A stretch of 61,758 nucleotides of DNA from Candidatus Acutalibacter stercorigallinarum. GTDB lineage: Bacteria > Bacillota > Clostridia > Oscillospirales > Acutalibacteraceae. The stretch spans positions 1 to 61,758 of the forward strand of contig DXIW01000063.1 of NCBI GenBank assembly GCA_019112625.1. The letters are read 5' to 3'. The position numbers and the translations under genes were made by a program. The notes beneath the pieces are model-generated. The model saw only the letters and a list, made by a program, of their open reading frames with translations, was not told where the DNA came from and searched no databases. Shown here one piece after another: positions 48,856-57,800 of the stretch; position 1 is the stretch's first letter; each line of letters begins with the position of its first letter.

Positions 48856-50025
48856 ATGGAACAGGCAAAATTCGGGGCGGTGCTGCTGGCCGCGGGGAAC
48901 TCCACCCGTATGGGCGGCAGCCGGTCGAAGGTGCTGGAGGAGCTGGGGGGCAGGCCGGCCTTGTGCCGGTCTCTGGAGGTGCTGGACCGCTGCCCCCTCA
49001 TCGGGGAGATCTGCCTGGTGTGCCGGGAGCAGGACCGGGGGGACATGCTCCCCTTGACTTCGGGCCTCGCGACCCCGGTGCGGGTGGTGTCCGGCGGGGC
49101 CCAGCGCCAGGACTCGGTGGAGCAGGGCGTGAAGGCCCTCACCGGCCCCTGGGAGTATGTGGCCATCCACGACGGGGCCCGGCCCCTGGTGACGGAGGAG
49201 GTCCTGGCAGCCGTGTGCCGGGACGCCATGGCCTATGGGGCCGCCACCGCCGCCGTGCCCAGCAAGGACACCTGCAAGCTGGCGGATGAGGCGGGCTTTG
49301 TGGCCGCCACCCCCGCCCGGGACAGGCTGTGGGCGGTGCAGACCCCCCAGGCCTTTTCCCTGGCCCTGTACCGGGAGGCCCTGGGGAAGGCCCGGGCCGC
49401 GGGCCAGAGCTACACCGACGACTGCCAGCTCATCGAGGCCGCGGGGGGCAAAGTCAAATTGACCATGGGGGACTACCGGAACATCAAGCTCACCACCCCC
49501 GAGGACCTGTTGGCCGCCCGGGCCTACCTGGGCGGGGAAGGAGGGAAAAAGACCGTGCGCATCGGCTATGGGTACGACGTCCACCGGCTGGTGGAGGGGC
49601 GGAAATTGATTCTGGCCGGGGTGGAGGTGCCCTTTGAGAAGGGCCTTTTGGGCCACTCCGACGCGGACGTCATCGCCCACGCAGTGGCGGACGCCCTGCT
49701 GGGGGCGGCGGCTTTGGGGGACATCGGCCACCTGTTCCCGGACACAGACCCCCGCTACGCCGGGGCGGACAGCCTGAAGCTCCTGGGCGAGGTGTGCCGC
49801 CTGCTCCGGGAGAAGGGTTTTTCCATCGGCAATATCGACGCCACCCTGCTGGCCCAGCGGCCCAAAATCGCCCCCCATATTTCGCGGATGCGGGAGAACC
49901 TGGCGGCGGCCTGCGGCATCGCCGTGGACCAGGTGAGCGTAAAGGCCACCACCGAGGAGCGCCTGGGCTTCACCGGCCGGGAGGAGGGCATGGCCGCCTC
50001 CGCGGTGTGCCTGCTGGAGCGGTGA
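48856..50025 (+). CDS. ispDF: Bifunctional IspD/IspF isoprenoid enzyme
   Basis: A 389-residue fusion. Residues 1-225 are IspD (2-C-methyl-D-erythritol 4-phosphate cytidylyltransferase) with [13 protein letters not shown] near 9 and HDGARPLV near 102. Residues 232-389 are IspF (MECDP synthase) with [14 protein letters not shown] near 235 and the metal ligand region [19 protein letters not shown] near 265. Both act in the MEP pathway, at steps 3 and 5. AAAGGAGG precedes the ATG. A terminator follows. A fused ispDF is known in other bacteria. Confidence 0.95.
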   Translation: MEQAKFGAVLLAAGNSTRMGGSRSKVLEELGGRPALCRSLEVLDRCPLIGEICLVCREQDRGDMLPLTSGLATPVRVVSGGAQRQDSVEQGVKALTGPWEYVAIHDGARPLVTEEVLAAVCRDAMAYGAATAAVPSKDTCKLADEAGFVAATPARDRLWAVQTPQAFSLALYREALGKARAAGQSYTDDCQLIEAAGGKVKLTMGDYRNIKLTTPEDLLAARAYLGGEGGKKTVRIGYGYDVHRLVEGRKLILAGVEVPFEKGLLGHSDADVIAHAVADALLGAAALGDIGHLFPDTDPRYAGADSLKLLGEVCRLLREKGFSIGNIDATLLAQRPKIAPHISRMRENLAAACGIAVDQVSVKATTEERLGFTGREEGMAASAVCLLER

Positions 50026-50066
50026 GCCGCGCCCGCCATAAAATTATAATAAGAGCCCGCCTTCCT

Positions 50067-50094
50067 GGGACCGCCGTTTCCGGCGGTCCCTTTT
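50067..50094 (+). terminator. Terminator after ispDF
   Basis: A perfect 10-bp stem GGGACCGCCG/CGGCGGTCCC with a TTTC loop and a TTTT tail. Confidence 0.85.
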
Positions 50095-50179
50095 CGCTGC
50101 CGCCATAGCACAGGAGCCTCTTTCCGCATAGTATGGCAATAAGACCGAAAATCGGGAAAGATAAGACGAGGTGATCGGT

Positions 50180-50407
50180 ATGGGCAAGCCCTTGCTTGTG
50201 GTGAGCTCTGTCACATATGCCATGAAGAGCCGGGACCTCCTCTCCGCCCGGGGGTTCCGGGCCTATGTGGAGCGCATCCCCCGCACCCGGGAGACCGGCT
50301 GCGGCTACGGTGTCTACGTGCCCCAGGGGGCGGACGAGGCGGAACGCATCTTAAAAGAGAACGGGGTCCGCATTTTGGGCAGGATGGAACAGGAGGGGAG
50401 ACCATGA
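50180..50407 (+). CDS. DUF3343 family protein (putative sulfur/selenium carrier-like)
   Basis: A 75-residue protein with the DUF3343 pattern: PLLVVSSVTYAMKSRDLLSARGF at the start, GCGYGVYVP in the middle and ILKENGVRI near the end. DUF3343 is found near sulfur and selenium metabolism genes in anaerobes; a role in carrying Se/S is suggested but unproven. GAGGTGATC precedes ATG 50180. It overlaps the cysteine desulfurase gene by 4 bp, which supports a joint role. Confidence 0.8.
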   Translation: MGKPLLVVSSVTYAMKSRDLLSARGFRAYVERIPRTRETGCGYGVYVPQGADEAERILKENGVRILGRMEQEGRP

Positions 50408-51552
50408 TCTATCTGGACAACAGCGCCACCACCTACCCCAAGCCGCCCCAGGTGCGGCAGGCGGTGGCCCGGGCTTTGGGGGAGCTGGGGGCCAACCCGG
50501 GCCGGGGCGGCTACCCCATGAGCCAGCGCACCGCCCAGGCCGTGTACCGCTGCCGCTGCCTGGCGGCGGAATTTTTCGGCGCGCCAGGGCCGGAGTGCGT
50601 CATCTTCCAGCCCAGCTGCACCCAGGCACTGAACCTGGTGCTGAAGGGCAGCCTGAAGCAGGGGGACCACGTGGTGGTCTCCGATTTGGAGCACAACGCG
50701 GTGATGCGGCCCCTCACCGCCCTTTCTGCCCGGGGGGTGACCTACACCCTGGCCAAAACCGTCCCCGGGGACAACGACGCCACCCTGGACGCCTTCCGCC
50801 AGGCCATGGGCCCCCGCACTAAGCTGGTGGTGTGCACCCAGGCCTCCAACGTGTTCGGCTTCCGGCTGCCGGTGGAGCGTATTGCCGCCCTGTGCCATCA
50901 GTACGGGGCAAAGCTGTGTGTAGACGCCGCCCAGAGCGCCGGCCTGGTGCCCATCCACCTCCAGCGGGACGGCATCGACTACCTGTGCTGCGCGGGTCAC
51001 AAGGGGCTTTACGGCCCCATGGGGGTGGGGCTTCTGGTGCTCCGGGACCCGGCGGACGGCCTTACCCCCTTGGTGGAGGGCGGCACGGGCACCCAGTCCC
51101 GGAGCCTGGCTCAGCCCGAGGACTCCCCCGAGCGCTACGAGAGCGGCACCCTGAACGTGCCGGGCATCGCGGGCTTGGAGGCGGGCCTCCTGTTCGTCCG
51201 CCGCCAGGGGCCCCAGGCCCTCTGCCAGAAGGAGCTGGCCCTGCTGGCCCGGCTGCACCGGCAGCTGGCCGGGCTCCCCGGGGTGGAGCTGTACACAGAA
51301 GAACCCCGGGCCCCCTATTTCCTGCCGGTGCTGTCCTTCAACCTCCGGGGCATGGAGAGCGAGGCGGTGGGGGAGCGCCTGGGGCAGGCGGGGATCGCCG
51401 TGCGGTGTGGCCTGCACTGCGCCCCCCTGGCCCACCAGAAGCTGGGCACCCAGCAGGGCACAGTGCGGGTGTCCCCCTCGGCCTTCACCCGCCGGGAGGA
51501 GATCGACGCCCTGGCCCGGCAGGTGGGCCGCCTCTGCCGGGAGAAAGTTTGA
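50404..51552 (+). CDS. Class V aminotransferase / cysteine desulfurase family protein
   Basis: A 382-residue PLP enzyme. The pattern MIYLDNSATTYPKPPQV at the start, DLEHNAVMRPL near residue 98, VDAAQSAG near 178 and the PLP lysine in CAGHKGLYGPMGVGLL near 200 fits the NifS-like desulfurases. The loop with the active-site cysteine is VRCGLHCAPLAHQKLGT near residue 333. It would take sulfur (or selenium) from cysteine (selenocysteine). It is translationally coupled to DUF3343 upstream. The acceptor protein is unknown. Confidence 0.88.
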   Translation: MIYLDNSATTYPKPPQVRQAVARALGELGANPGRGGYPMSQRTAQAVYRCRCLAAEFFGAPGPECVIFQPSCTQALNLVLKGSLKQGDHVVVSDLEHNAVMRPLTALSARGVTYTLAKTVPGDNDATLDAFRQAMGPRTKLVVCTQASNVFGFRLPVERIAALCHQYGAKLCVDAAQSAGLVPIHLQRDGIDYLCCAGHKGLYGPMGVGLLVLRDPADGLTPLVEGGTGTQSRSLAQPEDSPERYESGTLNVPGIAGLEAGLLFVRRQGPQALCQKELALLARLHRQLAGLPGVELYTEEPRAPYFLPVLSFNLRGMESEAVGERLGQAGIAVRCGLHCAPLAHQKLGTQQGTVRVSPSAFTRREEIDALARQVGRLCREKV

Positions 51553-51691
51553 GAAGTAGCGGGAAAATACTTTTCTTTCTCTTTTTTCTATGATAAAATA
51601 ACAGAGAATGGGTGCGAGGCGCCCACAACGGAAGGAAAACATCCCTTTGCGGGGGACTTTTTCTGCGAAAGGAAAGAAAGGAGTGACGGCA

Positions 51692-52606
51692 GTGGACTCG
51701 GTGCTGGAATCCCTCATGCGGTTGGGCGATGCCATCTACAGCTCCGCGCGGAACTTCACGCTGCGGGACGCGGTAGACGTGCTCATCGTCACCTTCCTGC
51801 TCTACGAGCTCATCAAGCTGGTGCGGGACACCCGGGCGGGCCAGCTGGTCAAGGGCATCATCCTGCTGGTGGCCCTGTTCCTGGTATCCCACTATTTCAA
51901 CTTCCTCATGCTCAACCAGATTTTGCGGGCGTTCGTCCAGTCCGCCATCATCGTGGTGGTCATCCTGTTCCAGCCGGAGATCCGCAAGGCGCTGGAGCAG
52001 GTGGGCCACAGCAACGTGGTAAAATCCCTGGGCAGCGCCGTGGGCGGCAAGGACAGGGAGGCCCAGAACCAGGCGCTGCGCAAGGCCATCAGCGGCGTGG
52101 CGGACGCCACCGCCATCCTCCAGAAGCTGCGCATGGGGGCGCTCATCGTGTTCGAGCGCCAGACCAAGCTGGGGGAGATCGCCGAGACAGGCACCGTGGT
52201 GGAGGCAGAGCCCTCCGCCCAGCTCATCGCCAATATCTTCTTCAATAAGGCGCCCCTCCACGACGGGGCCATGATTATCCGGGACGGCAGCATCTACGCG
52301 GCGGGGTGCATTTTGCCCCTCACCAGCAACGACAACGTCAGCGCCGAGCTGGGCACCCGCCACCGGGCCGCCCTGGGCATGAGTGAGAATTCCGACGCCG
52401 TGGTGGTGGTGGTCTCCGAGGAGACCGGGCAGATCTCCATCGCCATGGGGGGCAAGCTGACCCGCAACTACACCCGGGCCACCCTGGCCGATCGGCTGGA
52501 GGAACTGCTCATCGGCAGCCCCGAGAGCAGCGCTTCCGGCGGCAAGCGGATCTTGGGCAAGCTGGGCCTGCGCGGGGCCAAGAGGGGAGGCGGTCAGCAT
52601 GGCTGA
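51692..52606 (+). CDS. cdaA: Diadenylate cyclase CdaA
   Basis: A 304-residue membrane-anchored cyclase that makes c-di-AMP from two ATP. Three hydrophobic segments (about residues 22-100) precede the DAC domain, which has the DGA motif in PLHDGAMIIRDG near residue 189 and the RHR motif in GTRHRAALGMSE near residue 221. GTG 51692 was chosen since AAAGGAG is 8 nt upstream. It overlaps cdaR by 8 bp. c-di-AMP controls potassium and cell-wall balance. Confidence 0.95.
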   Translation: MDSVLESLMRLGDAIYSSARNFTLRDAVDVLIVTFLLYELIKLVRDTRAGQLVKGIILLVALFLVSHYFNFLMLNQILRAFVQSAIIVVVILFQPEIRKALEQVGHSNVVKSLGSAVGGKDREAQNQALRKAISGVADATAILQKLRMGALIVFERQTKLGEIAETGTVVEAEPSAQLIANIFFNKAPLHDGAMIIRDGSIYAAGCILPLTSNDNVSAELGTRHRAALGMSENSDAVVVVVSEETGQISIAMGGKLTRNYTRATLADRLEELLIGSPESSASGGKRILGKLGLRGAKRGGGQHG

Positions 52607-54023
52607 GGACAAGCGCTTCCCCCCGGAAGAGCAGGAACAGCAGGAGGGCAAGGGCAGGCTGAGCCTGCACAACCTGTTCTACCACAACACCTTTGTGCTC
52701 ATCTTCTCCTTCGTGGTGTCCGTCATCGCCTGGTTCATTATGTACCAGTACAGCGGAGAGTCCCGCACCTATATGGTGTACGACGTGCCCATCACCACCC
52801 TCTACTCCTCCGAGGCGGAGGCCGAGGGCCTGCGGGAGTTCAACAAATCTTACAGCACCGTGGACGTGGAGGTCTCGGGCAACAGCCTCATCACCAGCCG
52901 GCTCACCGCCGCGGACTTCACCGCCACCATCTCCGTGAACCCCAGCTCCAGCAAGGTGACGGGCAACACCCTGCAGCGCATGTCCGTGCCGGTGCGGGTG
53001 GTGAAAAACGCCGCCCAGGCGGACTACGAGATCGTGTCGGTGAGCCCCGAGGAGGTCACCGTGGAGTACGACCGCTACAAAGAGGCCTCCTTCCCCATCG
53101 AGCAGGAGATCACCTACAGCGCGGGCAGCGGGTACTATGCCGCGGCCCCGGTGCTGTCGGAGGAGTCGGTGGTCATCTCCGGACCCGAATCCTCTGTGAA
53201 TAAGATCAGCCGGGTGGCGGTAAGCCGCACCCTGGACACCCCCCTGGAGGAGAGCGCCAGCTTCTCCGCCTCCTTAAAGCTGTACGACCAGGACAACCAG
53301 GAGATCACCAACACAGGAGACCTGTACCTGTCCTCCAGCCTGGAGAGCGTGGACGTGAGCATCACGGTGATGAACCGCAAGACCGTGCCCCTTACGGTGA
53401 GCACTTTGCGCCAGCCCTCCAACTTCTCCAGCTCCCGCATCACCATCGAGCCCGCCCAGATCGACATTGCCGGGGCCAAGGAGGTGCTGGATGAGATCCA
53501 GGAGATCCAGCTGGATACGGTCGTCGATTTTGGCCGGCTGGACCTGGGCCAGGAGAACAGCTTTGTGTCGGACATCACCCTGCCCGCCGGCGTGCGCAAC
53601 CTGACCAACGTGGGGGACAATGTGGTGAGCCAGGCTACCGTCACCGTGAACCTCAACGGCTACCAGCAGGTCACGGTCACCGTGCCCGAGGAGAACATCC
53701 AGACCACCAACACCCCCGCCGGGAAAGAGGTGGAGCTCACCACCCAGACCCTGGACGTGAGCATCATCGGGCCCGAGGCCCAGGTGACCAACATCACCGG
53801 GGAGATGCTCTCGGTGGTTGCCGACCTGAACAACTTCGGCAGCCGCACCGGCAGCGTGGAGGTGCCTGTCACCGTGTCCATCTCTGGCAGCGAGGCGGAC
53901 TCCTGCTGGGTGGTGGGCACCTATGTGGTGGCCGTGGACCTGGAGGAACCGGAGACCGCCCTGGCCATGACCAGGACCCGGACATCCACCGCCTCCCGGG
54001 TAGAGGCCGCGCCCCAGGAATAG
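52599..54023 (+). CDS. cdaR: YbbR-domain protein CdaR
   Basis: A 474-residue protein with one N-terminal membrane helix (about 32-48: TFVLIFSFVVSVIAWFIM) and a large extracytoplasmic region. That region contains several YbbR-like beta repeats of about 80 residues (each with a D-V-E-V or V-T-V pattern). CdaR regulates the cyclase CdaA in Bacillus. It overlaps cdaA by 8 bp. In Bacillus glmM follows; here a terminator follows instead. The tail is low complexity, rich in T and R. Confidence 0.9.
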   Translation: MAEDKRFPPEEQEQQEGKGRLSLHNLFYHNTFVLIFSFVVSVIAWFIMYQYSGESRTYMVYDVPITTLYSSEAEAEGLREFNKSYSTVDVEVSGNSLITSRLTAADFTATISVNPSSSKVTGNTLQRMSVPVRVVKNAAQADYEIVSVSPEEVTVEYDRYKEASFPIEQEITYSAGSGYYAAAPVLSEESVVISGPESSVNKISRVAVSRTLDTPLEESASFSASLKLYDQDNQEITNTGDLYLSSSLESVDVSITVMNRKTVPLTVSTLRQPSNFSSSRITIEPAQIDIAGAKEVLDEIQEIQLDTVVDFGRLDLGQENSFVSDITLPAGVRNLTNVGDNVVSQATVTVNLNGYQQVTVTVPEENIQTTNTPAGKEVELTTQTLDVSIIGPEAQVTNITGEMLSVVADLNNFGSRTGSVEVPVTVSISGSEADSCWVVGTYVVAVDLEEPETALAMTRTRTSTASRVEAAPQE

Positions 54024-54041
54024 AATCGCCAGAAACAGGGA

Positions 54042-54076
54042 GGGAAGCTGTCCCCAGGGACAGCTTCCCTCTTTTT
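54042..54076 (+). terminator. Terminator after cdaR
   Basis: A perfect 13-bp stem GGGAAGCTGTCCC/GGGACAGCTTCCC with a 2-nt turn, then TCTTTTT. Confidence 0.9.
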
Positions 54077-54171
54077 CCCGTCCAAAAGAAGGGGCGGGGG
54101 CTATGCAAGTCTTTTGAAAAGGTGTATAATATAAAATTAGTTTGTTCCAACCGGGAAAGGAGGCCATGGCC

Positions 54172-54366
54172 ATGGATGTGCGCGTGGGCGACGTACTGCG
54201 GATGAAAAAGCCCCACCCCTGCGGCAGCAGCGAGTTTACCGTGCTGCGGGTGGGGATGGATTTCAAAATCAAGTGCAACGGCTGCGGGAGAGAGGTCATG
54301 CTCCCCCGGCTGAAATGCGAGAAGAACATCAAGAAGATCCTCCGGGAGGAGCCCGGGGAGCAGTAG
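54172..54366 (+). CDS. DUF951 family protein
   Basis: A 64-residue protein with the DUF951 (YyzM-like) pattern: [19 protein letters not shown] at the start, and [12 protein letters not shown] in the middle. The cysteines PCG and CNGC may bind zinc. ATG 54172 was preferred over 54166, since AAAGGAGG is 8 nt upstream instead of 2. A TATAAT at 54125-54130 lies upstream without a clear -35. It is followed 52 bp later by prfA. Function unknown. Confidence 0.88.
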   Translation: MDVRVGDVLRMKKPHPCGSSEFTVLRVGMDFKIKCNGCGREVMLPRLKCEKNIKKILREEPGEQ

Positions 54367-54418
54367 CTGCTTTCTCGAACCTGGGATCACACCATATTCG
54401 GGAAAGGAAAGAGCTGCT

Positions 54419-55486
54419 ATGTTTGAAAATTTACAGGTATTCGAGAACCGCTACGAGGAGCTGAACGCCAAGCTCTACGACCCGGCAAGCGCCGCGGACC
54501 GGGAGCTGTTCGCCGCCCTGATGAAGGAGCACAAGGAGCTGGAGCCCATCGTGGAGGCCTACCGGGCCTGGCGCCAGTGCCGGCAGGACCTGGCCGGGGC
54601 CAGGGAGCTGCTGGAGGACACCCACGACCGGGACCTGCGGGAGCTGGCCCAGGAGGAGATCAAGGAGGGCGAGGGGAAGCTCCAGGAGCTGGAGGAGCGG
54701 CTGAAAGTGCTGCTTTTGCCCAAAGACCCCAACGACGGGAAGAACGTCATCGTGGAGATTCGGGGGGGCACTGGCGGCGAGGAGGCCGCCCTGTTCGCCT
54801 ACGACCTCTACCGCATGTACACCGCCTATGCCGAGCGCCGGGGCTGGCGCACGGAGATTGTCTCTTTAAACGAGACGGAGCTGGGGGGCTTTAAGGAGGT
54901 CAGCTTCCTGGTGGACGGGGAGGGGGCCTACTCCCGGCTGAAGTTCGAGAGCGGCGCCCACCGGGTCCAGCGTGTGCCGGAGACCGAGACCCAGGGGCGC
55001 ATCCACACCTCGGCGGCCACCGTGGCTGTGCTGCCCGAGGCCGAGGAGGTGGAGGTGGACATCGACCCCAAGGACCTGCAGATCGACACCTTCCGTTCCA
55101 GCGGGGCGGGGGGGCAGCACATCAACAAGACCTCCTCGGCCATCCGGGTCACCCACCTGCCCACGGGCATGGTGGTGGAGTGCCAGGACGAGCGCAGCCA
55201 GTACAAGAACAAGGATAAGGCCCTAAAGGTCCTGCGGGCCCGGCTTTTGGACCAGGAGCGGGCCAAGGCCAGCTCCCAGATCGCCCAGGAGCGGAAGAGC
55301 CAGGTGGGCAGCGGCGACCGGTCCGAGCGCATCCGCACCTACAACTTCCCCCAGTCCCGGGTGACGGACCACCGCATCGGCCTCACCCTCTACAAGCTGG
55401 AAGAGGTGCTGGCCGGGGACCTGGACGAGATCATCGACAGCCTCATCGCCGCGGACCGGGCCGCCAAGCTGGAGGCCCAAGAGTGA
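54419..55486 (+). CDS. prfA: Peptide chain release factor 1
   Basis: A 355-residue class I release factor for UAA and UAG. The catalytic GGQ is in [17 protein letters not shown] near residue 230, and the stop-codon recognition region is near residue 185 ([19 protein letters not shown] covers part of it). The length is standard. There is no prmC next to it, unlike many Firmicutes. It follows DUF951 and precedes the TsaC-CoaE fusion gene. Confidence 0.97.
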   Translation: MFENLQVFENRYEELNAKLYDPASAADRELFAALMKEHKELEPIVEAYRAWRQCRQDLAGARELLEDTHDRDLRELAQEEIKEGEGKLQELEERLKVLLLPKDPNDGKNVIVEIRGGTGGEEAALFAYDLYRMYTAYAERRGWRTEIVSLNETELGGFKEVSFLVDGEGAYSRLKFESGAHRVQRVPETETQGRIHTSAATVAVLPEAEEVEVDIDPKDLQIDTFRSSGAGGQHINKTSSAIRVTHLPTGMVVECQDERSQYKNKDKALKVLRARLLDQERAKASSQIAQERKSQVGSGDRSERIRTYNFPQSRVTDHRIGLTLYKLEEVLAGDLDEIIDSLIAADRAAKLEAQE

Positions 55487-55520
55487 AGCTACGCCTGTTG
55501 GCGGGATAGGATGCTTGCCT

Positions 55521-57149
55521 ATGAAACACACGATTTTGCTGAAAGGGGACCGGCCCCAGGACTTGAAAAAGGCCGGGGAGCTCCTGCGGGCGGGGGGCCT
55601 GGTGGCCATCCCCACCGAGACGGTGTACGGCCTGGCCGCCAACGCTTTGGACGGAGCGGCGGTCAAGGCCATCTACCAGGCCAAGGGCCGCCCCTCGGAT
55701 AACCCCCTCATCGTCCATATCTGCGACTTTGGCCAGCTGCCCCCCCTGGTGCGGGAGGTGCCGGAAGCCGCCAAACAGCTGGCCCAGGCCTTCTGGCCCG
55801 GGCCCCTCACCATCATCCTGAAAAAGTCGGGCCTGGTGCCCGCCGAGACCAGCGGCGGCCTGGATACGGTGGCGGTGCGGTTCCCCGCCCACCCGGTGGC
55901 CCAGGCGGTCATCCGGGAGGCCGGGGTGCCCCTGGCGGCCCCCTCGGCCAACCTCTCCGGCCGGCCCAGCCCCACCACCTTCGCCCATGTGGAGGAGGAC
56001 CTCACCGGCCGGGTGGACGCCCTGGTGGACGGCGGCGACTGCGCCGTGGGGGTGGAGTCCACGGTCATCACCCTGGCGGAGGGCGTGCCCAAGGTGCTGC
56101 GGCCCGGGGGCGTCACCGTGGCCCAGCTCCGGGAGGTGCTGGGCCGGGTGGAGGTGGACCCGGCGGTCCTCCACAAGCTGGAGGAGGGCAAGCGGGCCGC
56201 CTCCCCGGGGATGAAATACAAGCACTACGCCCCCCAGGCCCAGGTGTACCTGGTGGATGCCTCCCCGGAGGACTACGAAACTTATGTAAACCAGCAAGGC
56301 GACGGCACCGCCCTCTGCTTCGACGAGGACGCCCCCCGTCTCACCGTGCCCTTCGTCAGCTACGGCAGCCGGTACGACGGGGCCAAGCAGGCCCACCTGC
56401 TGTTCTCCGCCCTCCACTACCTGGACCAGGTGGGGGCGAAAAAGGCCTATGCCCGCGTGCCCGCCAAGCGGGGGGTGGGGCTGGCAGTGTACAACCGGCT
56501 CATCCGGGCGGCGGCGTTCCGCGTCCTCCGGCCCAGGCCCTGCCTTACCGTGGGACTGGTGGGCCCCAGCGGGGCGGGGAAGTCCACCGTGGGAAAGCTG
56601 TTGGCCCAGGGCGGCTGCGCTGTCATCGACTGCGACGCCCTCACCCGGGACCCCGCTGTTTACGACGAGGGCTGCCTCCAGGAGCTGCGGGCCGCCTTCG
56701 GACCGGAGGTGGTGCGGGAGGGCGCCCTGGACCGGAAGCTCCTGGCCCAGCGGGCCTTTGCCGCCCCTGGCGGGAAGGAGCGGCTCCAGGCCATCACCTT
56801 CCCCCGCATTTTGGTCCGGGTGCAGGAGCTGCGGGCCCAGGCGGAGGCTCAGGGCTGCCCGGCGGTGGTGCTGGACGCCCCCACCCTCTTCGAGGCGGGG
56901 CTGGACCGCTCCTGCGCCCGCATTTTGGCTGTCACCGCCCCGGAGGAGCTGCGGCTGGCCCGCGTCGTAAAGCGGGACCACATTACAGAGGAGCAGGCCC
57001 GGCTGCGGTTTTCCGCCCAAAAGCCCGGGGAGTTCTACGCCGCCCGAGGGGACTACCTGGTGGACACCGGCGGCAGCACCCCCCTGGAGGAGGCCGTGGC
57101 CCCCATCCTGGCCGAGCTCACCGCCCCGCCGGAGGAGAACAGCCTATGA
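55521..57149 (+). CDS. Fusion of threonylcarbamoyl-AMP synthase (Sua5/TsaC) and dephospho-CoA kinase (CoaE)
   Basis: A 542-residue protein. Residues 1-205 are the TsaC/YrdC domain (GGLVAIPTETVYGLAANAL near 24, KGRPSDNPLIVHI near 54), and residues 220-340 the Sua5 C-terminal domain ending AVYNRLIRAAAFRVL. Residues 345-542 form CoaE, with P-loop GLVGPSGAGKSTVG near 351, DCDALTRD near 373 and LDAPTLFEAG near 452. The first part makes L-threonylcarbamoyl-AMP for tRNA t6A, and the second adds phosphate to dephospho-CoA. The frame is continuous across the joint. The start is ATG 55521 or TTG 55515. It overlaps the next gene by 4 bp. Confidence 0.9.
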   Translation: MKHTILLKGDRPQDLKKAGELLRAGGLVAIPTETVYGLAANALDGAAVKAIYQAKGRPSDNPLIVHICDFGQLPPLVREVPEAAKQLAQAFWPGPLTIILKKSGLVPAETSGGLDTVAVRFPAHPVAQAVIREAGVPLAAPSANLSGRPSPTTFAHVEEDLTGRVDALVDGGDCAVGVESTVITLAEGVPKVLRPGGVTVAQLREVLGRVEVDPAVLHKLEEGKRAASPGMKYKHYAPQAQVYLVDASPEDYETYVNQQGDGTALCFDEDAPRLTVPFVSYGSRYDGAKQAHLLFSALHYLDQVGAKKAYARVPAKRGVGLAVYNRLIRAAAFRVLRPRPCLTVGLVGPSGAGKSTVGKLLAQGGCAVIDCDALTRDPAVYDEGCLQELRAAFGPEVVREGALDRKLLAQRAFAAPGGKERLQAITFPRILVRVQELRAQAEAQGCPAVVLDAPTLFEAGLDRSCARILAVTAPEELRLARVVKRDHITEEQARLRFSAQKPGEFYAARGDYLVDTGGSTPLEEAVAPILAELTAPPEENSL

Positions 57150-57718
57150 AAAAAGGTTGCGCCATTGTACTGATTTTGGCGGCGTGCGTCGCCGCGGCCG
57201 CGTTCTTTTTCGGCCCCCAGCTGGTGGAGACGGGCCTGCGCTTCCTGTACCCCAAGCCCTACGGGGAGCTGGTGGCCCGGGAGGCCGCGGAATTCGGCCT
57301 GGAGGAGCACCTGGTCTACGCGGTGATCAAGACCGAGAGCGGCTTTGACGAGGACGCTCAGTCCCACGCCGACGCCCACGGGCTCATGCAGCTCACCCAG
57401 CCCACCTTCGACTGGATGGCCGAGCTGCACCCCCCGGAGAACGGGGGCGGGGACATCTTCGACCCCGGGGACAACATCCATTGCGGGTGCGCCCTGCTCC
57501 GGCTGCTGCTGGACCACTACGGCCATCTGGAGGTGGCCCTGGCCGCCTACAACGCCGGTATGGGCAACGTGGACGGCTGGCTCCAGGACAGCGCCTACTC
57601 CCAGGATGGGGAGACCCTGCACACCATCCCCTACCCGGAGACCGCCGCCTACGTGGAGAAAGTCCAGCGGGCCTACCACATCTACCAGCGGCTGTACCCA
57701 GCCGCAGAAACCGGTTGA
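57146..57718 (+). CDS. Lytic transglycosylase (SLT domain)
   Basis: A 190-residue protein. An N-terminal hydrophobic helix (about 5-24) anchors or exports it, and a goose-lysozyme-like SLT domain follows. The catalytic glutamate is in AVIKTESGFDEDAQSHADAHGLMQL near residue 62, and the closing motif is ALAAYNAGMGNV near residue 133. It cleaves peptidoglycan glycan strands, leaving anhydro ends. It lies directly behind the coaE part of the fusion gene (4-bp overlap), the usual coaE-slt order in Clostridia. Confidence 0.92.
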   Translation: MKKGCAIVLILAACVAAAAFFFGPQLVETGLRFLYPKPYGELVAREAAEFGLEEHLVYAVIKTESGFDEDAQSHADAHGLMQLTQPTFDWMAELHPPENGGGDIFDPGDNIHCGCALLRLLLDHYGHLEVALAAYNAGMGNVDGWLQDSAYSQDGETLHTIPYPETAAYVEKVQRAYHIYQRLYPAAETG

Positions 57719-57743
57719 TTTTTCCCCGCTGCCGTGGTACAGT
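57715..57743 (+). promoter_or_regulatory. SigA-type promoter for the M18 peptidase gene
   Basis: TTGATT (57715-57720), a 17-bp spacer and TACAGT (57738-57743), about 55 bp before the start. Confidence 0.55.
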
Positions 57744-57800
57744 AAGACAGGACGAACCAACAGGGCATATCCCCTGTCATCCATAGGAGGAATATACATT

